Shown here: positions 23,221 to 34,460 of the stretch, piece after piece
Numbering within the stretch: position 1 is the first letter of the stretch
How the letters are laid out: each line of letters starts with the position of its first letter
Source: Phorcus lineatus
Lineage: Eukaryota > Mollusca > Gastropoda > Trochida > Trochidae
Length of the DNA stretch: 64,000 nt
Assembly: GCA_921293015.1 (NCBI GenBank)
Contig: OV121094.1
Coordinates: 37,570,054-37,634,053, forward strand
Direction: 5' to 3'
Translations under genes and position numbers: made by a program
The notes under the pieces: generated by a model
Databases searched by the model: none
The model's input: the letters and a program-made list of their open reading frames with translations, nothing else
Told to the model about the DNA's origin: nothing

Positions 23221-23966
23221 TACAACTATTGTAACTTACAATTGCTTTGAGGAACAGTGGTAATTGTAAGAAAAGTTTACAATTGGATAGTAGTGATTCA
23301 CAACTATTGTGAGGTTACAATCGTTTTGTGGAACGGGGCCCAGAGTGGGTGCCCCTACCAGGAGCATGTTAGCTCCAAGTGACATAGCTCTCAGGGTCTT
23401 TGAAGCAAGCAAACCACCACACCACGATAAGGTAAAGAGTCTAAAATCCCCATTCATTATTCACAGTGGTTACAGCGTATGTCAGGTTTGGTATTTTCTC
23501 TTTTTCAAGTTGCTACAAATAAAAGTTTCGTGAACATTTTTTTAGTTGATTTTTGACCTTTCTACTTTCATCTTGTATTTAGGAATTACAAAATCATGCT
23601 AACAGAATAACCATGCATCAATTGTTACTGATACTATTTAATTTATTTTGCAGGACTGTATCTGTAACTTTCATATCGACTCCTATTTTAATAACTACAG
23701 AGCCCTGATTGCTTGCATCGTCAGCCAATGCAACTTCTTCCCCTTTTCAGACAGACGTGGTTGGGTCTCCTGGCGGACAGTCAGCTACTAGTCTCGGCAT
23801 TCAGAGAATACCGGGCTACATCCCTTCGATCCTGAGACAATTCTGGAACAGGCTTTTCTGGCGTCAACTATCAACAAATCTGCAAGTGTTGCAGGTATAT
23901 TAAAATACAAATAATGTAACACAAAATTAAAAGATGAAATGATTTGAAAGTTTTATTTTGTTTATA

Positions 23967-24078
23967 TCCAGCTTGGGTGCCCCTGCCAGGAGTATTAAAG
24001 CTCAGGCTGGCTTATCTCTCAGTATCTCTGAAGCACTCAACCCCCCACACCACGATATGGCATTAAGTCAAGTGGTGG
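23967..24078 (-). repeat. SINE-A fragment
   Basis: Only the head third is present: TCCAGCTTGGGTGCCCCTGC through CCACACCACGATATGGCATT to AGTGGTGG. Diverged and without flanking duplications. The 23441-23966 stretch before it holds no recognised gene; about 23709-23900 is open and Ser/Thr/Pro-rich but matches no family I know. Confidence 0.75.
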
Positions 24079-24550
24079 AAGATTGCGCTCTGTTCAGTCT
24101 TGGCATTCTTCAGGTCGCTGTACCAATGTTGTGTAGTCTGAATGAACAGCGGCTGATGTGGCTTTTTATACCCATAAAGCAGACGTGTCTGCATGTAAAC
24201 CTTCATGATCCCTTGCTGCACGTGCTTGGATAGAAATGCATTTGGACGAATCGGTCGTTTTCGTCCCTGAACACAACGTAGGCTTTTTGGGCCATTGTTT
24301 TTGGTAAATTTACACTTTTGAGCAAGCCTTTCTTTAAATTACAGGCATGTATCATGAAAAATATTGACCCGTTTCGAAATAATCAATTTCACATGAATGT
24401 CAAGTTTCTTTATTTAGTAGAGTTTAGTTTTCATTTAAGACTAAGATGTTTTAAATGCTAAGGAATTTTGAACATTTAAGCTGACATCCCTGAATTGATT
24501 CAAAATCATGAAATTATAAGAACTGTTAACACTTATGCACGTGTGTTTCT
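24079..24550. other. Non-coding stretch without recognisable genes
   Basis: No feature seen apart from ordinary AT-rich sequence. Confidence 0.4.
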
Positions 24551-24827
24551 ATCCTGCCACATCAGCGTAATTGAGTCCTCTGATCGAGCTCCTGACCTCT
24601 TTCGGGTCAAATCCCTCGTAGCTGTGCTCACCTGTTATTGTTTCAGCCAATGAAATGTATTCCAAGGAGCTTGAAGCTACTCTCTTGAACTTATCGGAAT
24701 TTTCCATCCGGGTTGTGCCGCTGGTGCTGGATAGATAGCTAGCGATACGAGACTTTTGGCCTAAATGAGATCAGTGTATATGGAAGGAGCTCGATCAACG
24801 GATTCAATTAAGCTGATGTAGCAGGAT
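24551..24827. mobile_element. MITE (family M1), complete
   Basis: 277 bp with about 44-bp inverted ends: left ATCCTGCCACATCAGCGTAA, right reverse-complemented ATCCTGCTACATCAGCTTAA, both running on to GATCGAGCTCCT. The interior holds AGCCAATGAAATG and CCGGGTTGTGCC, shared with the 34001 and 55002 copies. No clear target duplication. Probably a MULE-like non-autonomous element, judging from the 9-bp duplication at 34001-34460. Confidence 0.82.
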
Positions 24828-25136
24828 GTTTTGAATCCCTAGTGCCGTCAAACAGTTGAAATGTATAGGACAATCTTCATTTCTTCATTTATAGAATGAT
24901 ATCTCTCTTTGCCTTTCTCACTCATGAAACCTTAATGAATTAAAAAAAGGAAAAATTTATTTTACCTTTCATTATGTTCGCAAAATGCGTAAAAAAATTG
25001 TAATATCTGAAAGTGTTATGAATTTTCATTTTACAATGTTTCTAAAATATCAGTATAAATGTAAAGAGATTGATGAAAGGTTGACACTGATGCCATAAAT
25101 AACACATAACCGTGTTAAAACGTTTCTAAACTAGGA

Positions 25137-25380
25137 TCCAGCCAGGGGCTCGGTAACTTAGAGAACTGTTCTACACGCAGTCAGGTTTGGGTGCAATGCT
25201 ACACTGAATTTCAGCGCCGTAGCACCCATGGTTCGCTAGTTCCAGCCGATGCTCGCAGGTTTCACCGCAATGCATAGTCACAATGGTGTTGCAGGCTTTC
25301 TCCCTGCAATTATACTAGCAGCCGCGATATAAGTGTAATAATCTTGAAAGCGGCGTTAAATACCAACTCACCTCACCTCA
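25137..25380 (+). repeat. SINE-B, 5'-truncated, with target duplication
   Basis: Starts CCAGCCAGGGGCTCGGTAAC just downstream of where the tRNA-like head would be and ends GGCGTTAAATACCAACTCAC plus CTCACCTCA. Perfect 12-bp target duplications TCTAAACTAGGA lie at 25125-25136 and 25381-25392. The direction (truncated head, intact tail) confirms that the CTCAC end is the 3' end. Confidence 0.93.
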
Positions 25381-25392
25381 TCTAAACTAGGA

Positions 25393-26060
25393 ACATTTAC
25401 GTCTTTGTAGGGAAACTTATGGGTTAAATATTTCATTGTTCGTTATGTTGTATTTGTAAATAATTGAATTAATGATACTTATGGAGCTGAAAGAAAGACA
25501 ACATAATGATAAAGAACATATATCGCTTTAAGAGAGCAGCTGGTATTGTGGAAAAAATATTCTCTTGAGAAAATGAATGGTTACTCTATCATGGTCCACA
25601 GCCGTCTTTAGGATTCGGTTGCTATTTTTTGTTGGAAAATAACCTGACAAAAAGTATGATGGACAGCATTAGATGGCGTTAACAGACCTGTTAGCATGTC
25701 TTCAAATGTTACTTAAGCATTAGAAGAGATATGATGTTACCCATCTAATTTATAGTGGAAAATATATACATTACTCATTGACTCGAGCAGCAGCTGGCGC
25801 TTACTTATTCCGATTCTGAAATTGGGAATCTTTTTGTTTTATAGTTAGCTAAAATTGTTGATGGCTAACAAGTTCCTGCAATTTGTATACCTCGCAACAA
25901 CGATATTACTCACTTCATGGGACATACTGATAAACCAGGTCTGCCTTGGGACAATAGTCCTTACCGATAAGGTTATTTAAGTTGTCTCCCTTACCTTACT
26001 CTTCGTCATCTGAGGTACAACTGCAAGCTAGCGTTGACTTCCGTTGATGATTACGTCAAA
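25393..26060. other. Non-coding stretch before the THAP pseudogene
   Basis: No gene seen. AGTTGTCTCCCTTACCTTAC near 25980 is the 5' flank of the THAP reading frame; no matching inverted terminus was found at its 3' side. Confidence 0.4.
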
Positions 26061-27332
26061 ATGGATGACAAAGCTAAGATCAAACACTACTACACTGTAT
26101 GTTCCAACTACCGTGGTAAAATGGTTGAGGATAAAGTAGTATCGCTGCATAGATTTCCTGCTAGGGACGATCTACGAAAGACATGGATCAAACTCGTGCA
26201 GAAGGAACTTACAAATTCACCACCACTCTATGTCTGTGCTCGGAACTTTTCAAGGACGGCAAGTTTGAACGTGATACGAGTCCATCCGTGTTCGGCAAAA
26301 AGGCGTTCAAATCTTCCAAAGTAAGTGAATTCTTAAGTGCTACGAAACTCGAACATTATTAATTTCAAATTAAATTTTAACCAAATTATCTAGAAACACA
26401 CATGACAAACAATGTTATTATTTTCACATCAATAAAACGCTTTTCCCATTAGTGGCCGTGTCAAATAATTTTGGGTTACCTCGATAAACATGGAATTTCA
26501 AAACAATTTTACATGTAGGTGTATCTTACTTGATTATGTACATGTGTTAAGATCAAATTAGATCCAGTGTATCTATTACTTATAATACATCAAATTAATA
26601 TGATTTCATTGAAAGTTTATATTAAGAATATAATACTATAGTGTACAAACTCTTTATGCGACTCAAGAAATATAAACATATTAAAGTTTTTCACTGCATC
26701 TGACAACAAATGTCACCTGACTGGAGAGACTGGGGATCCAGTAAGACAGGATCAAGGACCAGCCGAAAGTTTAACTGAAGATTCGTTGGGCGAGGATTGC
26801 ATGCTATTTGCGGAAAATTATGTTTTCAGCATCGTGGAAATATGTTAAACTCTTGTAAACCTGAACATATCGGAACAAACGGATTTCGTATCGGTCTTAG
26901 ACATGTCCACTCAAACCCAACCAAATGTAAATATTCAACAAGATGTTTCGACACAAACTGATGCAAGTCCAGCAGACAGTGAAGTCAAGCGGCCAAAGAT
27001 GAAAGACGTTGGTATTCAGTGGAATAAACCGGTGTTAACTTTTGAAGATGCAGCAGATAGTGAAAACATTTGTTTTTACACAGGTGTGCCAAATGTGAAG
27101 GTATGCAATTTTTGCAGATAAGGGTTTTCTAATATCGGACTTGACTACATCAAAAGGCTTGAAACTGATCATTCCCCCATTTAAAAAAGCTCAAAGGAAA
27201 ATTTTCAGGCGAGAAATCGAAGAAACAAGACGCATAGCTAACCTGCGCATTTATGTTGAAATGGCAGTGAAGAGAATTAAAAATGTTCGTGTCCTCCAGG
27301 GTGTTATCCCAATCACATTATCACAAAGATAA
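26061..27332 (+). pseudogene. THAP / DDE_Tnp_4 transposase-like gene, internally deleted
   Basis: Three blocks of one family appear in order. The THAP zinc-finger block (from ATG 26061) reads HYYTVCSNYRGK, then VVSLHRFPARDDLRKTWIKL. A frameshift near 26225-26240 moves the rest, CSELFKDGKFERD, to another frame; the usual His of the CSEHF motif is Leu. The exon ends at a good donor (GTAAGT at 26322). The second block (about 26903-27121) has VSTQTD motifs, then FEDAADSENICFYTGVPN, the segment that normally precedes the DDE domain. The third (about 27130-27332) reads LKLIIPPFKKAQ, TRRIANLRIYVE and AVKRIKNVRVLQGVIP, the C-terminal end of DDE_Tnp_4 transposases. The catalytic core between blocks two and three is gone. 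Family knowledge places this with PIF/Harbinger- or ISL2EU-like transposons. Confidence 0.8.
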
Positions 27333-27893
27333 GGACAATATGTGTAAACTTATCTTATCTACAGCCATCTCTTGTACCACTTAAAAGTTGATACTACAAT
27401 TTGATAAATCTCAGTCTGAATATTTATATGTGAATTTAGAAACAATCCATGTGAGAGTTGACAGGTCTTTTGCCTTGAATAAATATAATGTTTGCCATAC
27501 TTTTTTCTTCTTATTGTTCAAGTTGTAACACAATTAAAAAAAGAGATGAAAATCTTTAAAATTTATTCATAGTGTAATAGTTTAGCAATTAGCAAATATT
27601 GTTATTGAATTCAATTACACACGATACTAAGCATCCTTTAGTCAAAGGTTCACCGTTGAAATAGATACAGTTCATTTGGATGCATGGCCACTCCCTTGAA
27701 AATATTACATAATCTTCATCAACTAATTAATTGTTTAGTTGAACACAGTTGTTTCACAGTGAAGTTTTCAAAGTCAATCAATATATCCGACGCCATGTTT
27801 TGCAACAATGTATCATGAGATATTTCTTCAACAAAGTATAGTCTTTGCGAAAAGCCTTTTGTAAATCCACCAGGAATGTCCAAACTAATATGA
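27333..27893. other. Spacer between two transposon remnants
   Basis: An AATAAA lies near 27478 and may have served the THAP gene. The open frame at 27719-27922 (minus) matches nothing I recognise and overlaps the next element. Otherwise nothing seen. Confidence 0.35.
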
Positions 27894-28016
27894 GCTGAGA
27901 AAGAAAAATATGCTGTCCTCAAGGAACTCCTAGGCGTTCAGCATCAAATACTTGCAGTGTCAGAACAGCGGATGAAGATAGAATCTGACCGACTTGCTCT
28001 GGAGAAAGATATTTGA
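27894..28016 (+). pseudogene. C-terminal exon of a second Harbinger Myb/SANT protein
   Basis: An open 41-codon segment ends at TGA (28014-28016): AEKEKYAVLKELLGVQHQIL, then AVSEQRMKIESDRLALEKDI. This heptad-rich, charged tail is typical of the C-terminus of Harbinger Myb-like proteins. It lies tail-to-tail with the transposase fragment at 28352-29875, the arrangement also seen in the 21121-23341 element. The Myb domain itself is not found upstream. Confidence 0.6.
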
Positions 28017-28351
28017 GTTTAAGAAACAGATTTTGAATATAGCTGAATACAAGAGTCTTTCGCCTGTAATAAAATTTCTACATGAATTTTAGTTGACAAA
28101 TTAGGTGCCGTACATACAGCGGTCAGAGTCTGGGTCCCTAATTTTGTTAATTTCTATGTATGTTACCATAATGCATACTTGCCAAAAATGATTAGAGATG
28201 TGGTTTTAGAATTTTTTTTCATTGATTATGATAATATCAGGAACTGTTTTTAATTTATGTATTAAATGTTATCAAATGCTAAAACGTAATGTTTTTACTT
28301 ACACATTAAAGAAAATCTTCAATTGATTGGTTCATCCTGGCTGTGTTTCCA

Positions 28352-29875
28352 TCAGGACACATTGGGAGCAGCAACTTCTATCTTTTCTGGTATGTCACCT
28401 GGGGGAACCTGGACATCCTTGGTGATGCAGTAATTATGGAGCTTAAAGCAGGCCATATTTGCCACAGAGCACCTCTCGGGGCTGAACCACAAACAGCCTG
28501 CAGATTTGTGTAAGCACCTTAACCATGTTGAAATTGATTAAAGGGCATTCCTATCAGGGTATTGAATTGAAATTATGGTAACTATGGTGATACCCTCATT
28601 TACTTATTTTCAGATAAGTGAAAAATATTCATGTAATAATCATATATAAGTATATACAGGGAAGTACTCTTGAATTTTGTTCCACAAAGAATAATCGTGA
28701 TATCACTGTCCCTTTAAAGCTCTTTTCAATTACATTCCAATGCCACATTAAGAAGGAAGCCACACATAATTGGAATACTGAAAGCAATGTCAAATAGAGT
28801 TGTGACGATGTAGACATCTCACGATACCATATGTATCACGTTACAAAATATTTAGGTTATTTCATTGATAAAACAACCACTGGACTCAATACCTTGTCAT
28901 GGTGTGGTGGTTTGCGTGCTTCAAAGACTCCGAGAGCTATGCCAGCCGGAGCTTACATGCTCCTGGTAGGGACACCCAAGCTGGAAAGGTCGACGGGTTG
29001 ATTCCAGACCAAATTTGAGTCCTTCTAAAGCCTGCTTTCTATCTCTCACTATGCCTTTCTTTCCATCTTTTCCCTCATCCTTTCGATCCCTTTCTCCCTG
29101 ATCTGTCCACTCTCTTTGGATGCTTGTCATCCACGTGTTTAATAACTGAACTATTGTTCAAAACACGTTAAACCCCAACTCACTCACTCATTGATAAAAA
29201 CCTAGTAACTTTGACAAACATTTGGATTTTTAGGTTGAATAAGCAATACGTAGCACGATACAGGCATCGTATCACAATCCATATATCGTTAGATAAAGTT
29301 TAATGATTCTCAATGCATCGATATATTTTCACAACTTTAATGTCAAATATTCTCAATACTGTCTTTCAAAACATTGAGAAACTACATTATCTTCTTACCT
29401 GAATCTCGCCCTTTCAAACCCCAAAAGCACGCTCGATGGTGTTTCTTGTCTTTATGTGGGCAATGTTGTACCTCTCCTGTGGCTTACCTTTAGGGTCTCT
29501 GAGTGGCGTCAACAACCATGTCGACATGCGTATTTGAAATACATCAGAAAATTATTGAAATCATTAACAAACTTTTACCTTTGATTATCTTTATTAAAGT
29601 GTAATGTCCTTTATTATCTCATAGGAAATCCAGGTTTGATTGGTTATAACAATACATATTCCTTGACATCAATACAATGAGTTACAAACTTATATCATCA
29701 ATTGTGAAACAAATATATCATGAACATAAAACTTGAAGCTTCCAAACATACCCAGGGTCACCGAGAAGCCATCCATCAGGTGCCATCTGTTCCCTTCTTG
29801 CTGACATACGCTATTGCTCCAAATCAGCGAATCATGTGTAGATCCAGGCCATTTCACCACAACATTAATGTGAAC
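28352..29875 (-). pseudogene. Second Harbinger (HARBI1-like) transposase, pseudogene in three exons
   Basis: Exon a (29875 down to about 29741) reads VHINVVVKWPGSTHDSLIWS after a good acceptor, then the family-typical LLGDPGYVWK in a shifted frame. Exon b (29518-29399) reads WLLTPLRDPKGKPQERYNIA, then KTRNTIERAFGV, then TGA at 29414-29416 where Trp is usual, and ends at GTAAGA. Exon c (28503-28352) follows CAAATCTGCAG and reads LWFSPERCSVANMACFKLHN to a stop. WPGSTHD, LLGDpGY, TR.tIERaFGv and LHN are landmarks of the DDE_Tnp_4/Harbinger transposase. The frameshift, the stop and the missing 5' exons make it dead. A SINE-A lies in its second intron. Confidence 0.82.
28874..29188 (+). repeat. 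SINE-A copy in the Harbinger intron
   Basis: A near-complete copy (CCACTGGACTCAATACCTTG to CACGTTAAACCCCAACTCAC plus TCACT), flanked by perfect CATTGATAAAA duplications at 28863-28873 and 29189-29199. Confidence 0.92.
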
Positions 29876-30224
29876 CTGTGAACGAAATTTATTCATAGTA
29901 AACGATTCAGCAATTTTTAACCACTATTTGGACAAAACAAGTAATTGTAGTTGTAATTTTACATTTATTCGAATTAAAATTGCAATATATTTAGTGTGAT
30001 ATTACTTATGGGAAAACTACCAAGAAAATGGAAAAGTTTGAGAATAATAAACACCTTACAAAAATGAAGCGCTAATAAAATGGCGAAGAGAGATTTGATA
30101 GGAAAATAGCATCAAAAGGTGATAGGTAAAGGTCGTTGCTAATGTAAATAATGAAGTGACGTACGAGGCTACGAGTCTAAATTGTTACAGTCTTAAAATA
30201 GATGTGCTACGTACATACCAGCAC

Positions 30225-30368
30225 AGGACTCGATACCTTATCGTGGTGTGGTGGTTTGCGTGCTTCAGAGAACCTGAAAGCTAAGCCAGCTGGAGCTAAC
30301 ATGCTGCTGGTAGGGAGACCCACGCTGGACAGGTCGACGGGTAGAAGCCAGACCAAATTTGAATCCTT
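30225..30368 (+). repeat. SINE-A, 3'-truncated
   Basis: Head half only: GGACTCGATACCTTATCGTG through GGACAGGTCGACGGGTAGAA to AAATTTGAATCCTTC, where similarity to the family ends. Loss of the 3' part is unusual for retroposition and suggests later deletion or rearrangement. Confidence 0.85.
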
Positions 30369-30389
30369 CCTGTCGTCTGTCCGTCCGTT

Positions 30390-33000
30390 ATACATTGTGT
30401 CCGGCTTATAACTTCGTAATTTATCAACCATTTCAATTTTAATTTGTCATGCACATTCATAAATATTAAATGATGTGTCTTGATTAACTGTTTTGAGAAT
30501 ATCTTTCGGGGAAAAGTGATGAATTGTAAAAAAAAAAAACTGATAACAAAACTGGCCCGGTCATATCGTCATAACTTGTCACCTAATCTTGATGAAATTT
30601 GGTATGAACTTCTATTAATACATGATGGCGTGTATTGATTAAAAAGTTTGAAAATAGTTGTATAAAATGTTATTTTGATAAACTATTCATCTTATTTTGA
30701 TCAAATTTGGTAGTGTGAACTTTTAATGTAATAATAATGTAATAAAAAAACTAATGATATTTTTGTGAAATTTGACTTTTTGGCAAAAGCTATGTGAACT
30801 ATTACATAACTGTTTCAAATGCAATCCGGCTCATAACTTCTAAACTAATCATCTGATTTTTATCAAGTTTATTATTACATTATGGTCATGAGCAGGCATT
30901 TTTACAATATTTCTGCAATTTTTTTTATTTACGTCCAAATCTGATTTTGTTACAAATTTTTACAAGTTCTCTCTTGTTCATAACTAGTGAACTAAAGATA
31001 TGATTTTGTTTAAAATTTGTATCAAATGCTATGTACAAAAAGGTGAGTCATTAAAATTTAGAAATTTTAAGAAAAATGTTTAGTATTGGAGAAAGAAACA
31101 TGTATTTGGAAATAATTATGTCATCTGCTTGTTTCTCTACGTTTATTGTCGTAAAGGGGATGGATGTATATTTATATTTTAAGAAGGAAAAGCGTATCAA
31201 TTCAATTGCTGTGGTTAATTTTTATCTTGTTGTAATGTAAAACTTTGATATAATGTTTACTCTTTTGCTTAAAGACCAAAGAGCATCAATATCAAAATAC
31301 AAGATCAGAAAAGTTCGACACATTATTAGACGAATCATTGAGTGAACATTTACTAAGCATTTATGGTACATATTTACTTAGTTACGGTTTTATTAAAAAT
31401 ATATCTAATAACAGTCTTTAATTTCATTAAACAGTAGACGTTGTATATCTAATTGTTCCTTCATCTTGAGCAAAGAGCATACTGCCATCACTTCAGACAC
31501 AGTATTAAACACATATGGCAAAACGGTTTTCAGTTTTTTAAATCTGAATAATAATTTCATGTAAAATCAGTAGTACTTCGGGGAACGTTTGGCAATGGTT
31601 TTAGTTGACAGATTGATTTGCCAAGAATCAATTTTTTTTCCCTCATTTGTAGAAATGACCCATTTACATTTTGTCCTACGACACAAACACCCAGCAGAGC
31701 GTTCAGAAGTAATGTTTCGCTGAGGTACACAAAGTGTGTTTACAGTACATGTTGATGAAAACAATTTTTCCTATTAACAGGTTTAAACACAAAAGTTTAG
31801 TCTATTGACTATTTCATTCTGTCATGTTATGAATTTTTTGACTGAATCCTTGAAATGTCAATTTTCATCATGTTTCTTCAGTTAATAAATCTTCCTAGGA
31901 ATTTGTATCTGATGTACAAAAGGATTAAATTGACTTTGAAAGTCTTAAATCTGTCAGAATCAAATTCAATCCCTGATTCAACATCGAACTCCACGCCGCT
32001 AATGGCTGAAATATTGCTCAAGCGGCGTTAAACAATAACTCACTCACTCACTCACTCAACATCGAACTGAGACTTTATGTCTGTCCAACAATTGAAAACA
32101 CAACAAACTTAGACATGTTAACGCCTGCACTTTTATTTTATAAGTGACAGATTCAATTCCTTAACGTGTTTCTGTTCATCTTCATATGATTATTGATTTG
32201 AGAAAATCATGGTAGAGATCGTATTACCCAAGGGAGAAGTGCAGACAGATTAATTTTCTTTTTGACTGAAGATAACGGTTGAGCACGTACAGTTGGAACA
32301 GCTTCGACACAGAACGGAGTTGATTCTGTTCTGTCACTGAATTTTAACAGTCGAGTAATATAATATCTATAACATTTTTTAATGATTCAATAAATTCGTA
32401 AATTCAATTAAGTGAGCAAAAAATGCAAAGGGAAAACGTTGTAACTCCTGCATTGCATGCGTTATTAAATAATATCAGTTAAACAATAATCTTTATTCAG
32501 TCAATTCTAACATCAATTGTAAGTAATGAATCTAGAAATATCTTTCAGTTCTTTTGTACATTCATACGTTAATATTTTTATATTTATAGACAAAATGTAA
32601 TGATGTGGTATATTTAATTATTTTAACAAAATATTCATAACATTTTGGAATTAGGGAGAAAAAGTGTTGAATATATCTATGAAAGTGTTACCAAGTCCTG
32701 TCCGGCTCATTATTTCCAAACTAATTATTTAATTTGAACACATTTTGTAGTGAGGTTCATGATTACGTGAAGGTGTGTCATGATAATTTTTTTTAAAACG
32801 TTTTCGTTTATTTATTTATTTTCAATTCCTGTTTGGCTGATAACTTCTATAGTAGTTTACTGATTTCAATCAACATTGTTATGTATCTCTTTATTTTCAA
32901 AGTTTTAGGTTCCAGAATGTCGATAACAATCTGCAAGTTGAGGAATTACGCTTTATCTGTTCTGAGTGGATTATTGTTATAATTCACGAGGGACAGATAA
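30390..33000. repeat. Degenerate, partly tandem repeat of about 120-150 bp
   Basis: A loose unit recurs: (C/T)CCGGCTCATAACTTC, then a ..ACTAATCATCTGATTT..-like stretch, then ATCAAATTTGG, then a GATG..GTGT.TTGATT block. Instances start near 30397, 30553, 30821, 30972, 32698 and 32826, with a partial near 30676. The copies are strongly diverged. No gene is recognised here. Confidence 0.5.
31991..32055 (+). repeat. 65-bp tail-only retro-insertion
   Basis: Contains just the 3' tail motif (AATGGCTGAAATATTGCTCA, AGCGGCGTTAAACAATAACT and five CACT units). It is flanked by perfect 13-bp target duplications TCAACATCGAACT at 31978-31990 and 32056-32068. It shares the GCGTTAAAC..AACTCACTCAC end with SINE-A and SINE-B and is best read as an extremely 5'-truncated copy of a related element. 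Confidence 0.9.
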
Positions 33001-34000
33001 ACCGTTATTCCGAGCTTCGAGTTCGTTATTCTTTTTCTTACCCAAGTCAAATCTAAGAATATTAACGATACTTTGTAAAATGCCTTCGTGAAGGCGAGTT
33101 GCAAGTGAAATCGGTCATTGTTTTCCTGCGCGACTAACAACGATTTTATCAGCGCACAGTTAAATGTAGTGTTGTGTCAAAACATTATTGTGGATCATAT
33201 ATTAAGCATGACAACCCTAACTGAACGAAATAGTAAAATGAAGCACATATAAATATTAAGCGTTTCATGTCATTCCATACGAGTGAATAAAAATGGGTTT
33301 TTAAGTCTCGTTGACGCGTGTTTGCTAGAGAATAGAAATAAGTTCTGTCAGCAAATCAGATCTCGAATTAATTTTAGAAAAACTTATTTCATTGATCATA
33401 ATGAAAATAATACCAGACATATTTGTGCCGGTTTGGATTAGAAAAGCACAATAATTTACTCCAAAATTGATATATAGAACCAATCAGAAAGCAGTATGTT
33501 CATACTTGATTTCGTGTATACCTTAGTAATCGTCAACAGTAAATAACAAGGTGTAATTGAGTTTTAACAGCGTATCAGAGATGATTAAGTTTAAATTCCA
33601 ATATTTAACTGTTAGTCTCTCTGGAGAGTCTGCGCTTTAACTTTGAATTCATCAACTTACTCTTTAGCAGACAGACCAACGATTTTCTGCTATCGTATTC
33701 ATTTCAAAAGTTTCGTTCTGGCTTTCATTCGATAAATAAAACGTAGTCTGAATTTTTTAAAAGAGTGTTTGGTGGTCTTTTAAGATAACTTTTACGTTGA
33801 TGAAAATGCAAATCCGATTTTGCTTTAATTGATCAAGTTTTCATGTACATGTGGGACAAATGACATGTGGGTTAAGAGTCCTTAAATGCTACCGACCTTG
33901 ATTTTGAAAATAAAAAGACTGTCATTGAAATATGCATGACAGTTTCAGGAACTTTTCAGATCATGATATTCCTCTATACTTTGATCAGTCTCGATAAGTT
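33001..34000. other. Non-coding stretch, part of an old duplication
   Basis: From about 33600 on it resembles 7.6 kb and 13.15 kb (shared GGAGAGTCTGCGCTTTAACT-like core). No gene seen. Confidence 0.4.
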
Positions 34001-34460
34001 CATCCGGCTAAATCATCGTATATGAATCCGCCCTCGTTCCTTTCTAATACCCTGATCGCCTTCGGGCTAAAATCCTCGTATGGCTTGCGGCTTGATATCG
34101 TAGCTGTGCTGGCATGTTATTTTATTCAGCCAATGAAATGTCGTTAATTAAGGAGATTCAAGCTACTAGCTTGAACTTTTTCAATCCGGGTTGTGCCACT
34201 GTTGCTGAATGCGAGTCGTCTCATTGGCTGGTTAGATGGCTAGCGAAACAAGGATTTTGGTTTGACAGATTTCAGGGTATAGTATGTTGCCGGGGGTCTA
34301 ATGATATGATAAAGCAGTGGGCGTTTATTTCTCCTTTGTTTTATGCTATAATAATATGTATCAGATATATGGGTTCATCAAGGTAATCAGAAAACATTTT
34401 TGGCTTGAAGAGATTAGGGTATTAGGAGGGCGGATTCATATACCCTGAATTAGTAGGATG
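34001..34460. mobile_element. MITE (family M1) with perfect 9-bp target duplication
   Basis: 460 bp. The left end starts CATCCGGCTAAATCATCGTA and the right end is ..CTGAATTAGTAGGATG. The inverted repeat includes TATATGAATCCGCCCTC and CTAATACCCT. CGATAAGTT flanks it at 33992-34000 and 34461-34469. A 9-bp duplication is the hallmark of Mutator-like elements; no transposase is encoded. Confidence 0.87.

Larger units (their letters stand above)
21121..23341. mobile_element. PIF/Harbinger-type DNA transposon, decayed
   Basis: The terminal inverted repeats are about 100 bp and diverged. The left reads GGCCTCGTTCCTCAAAACGA and the right, reverse-complemented, GGGCCCCGTTCCACAAAACG; both continue with a second CTGTTCCTCAAAGC(C/A)ATTGT block. 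Inside are a Myb/SANT-like gene (+, from 21340) and a piece of Harbinger DDE transposase (-, about 22990-23220). This is the two-gene layout known for Harbinger elements (transposase plus Myb-like partner). A SINE-A sits inside at 22501-22807. Because the element splits a known SINE its ends can be placed to within a few bases; the short target duplication looks like CCA but is not certain. Confidence 0.85.
20908..23440 (-). repeat. SINE-A copy split by a Harbinger transposon
   Basis: The tail half lies at 20908-21120 (GAGCGAGTGAGTAGGGGTTT to TACCCGTTGGCCTGTCCAT) and the head half at 23341-23440 (CAGAGTGGGTGCCCCTACC to CCACGATAAGGTAAAGAGTC). Put side by side the halves rebuild the family order at the GACCTGTCCAGCGTGGGTG point. 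This locates the 2.2-kb insertion between them. Confidence 0.85.
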
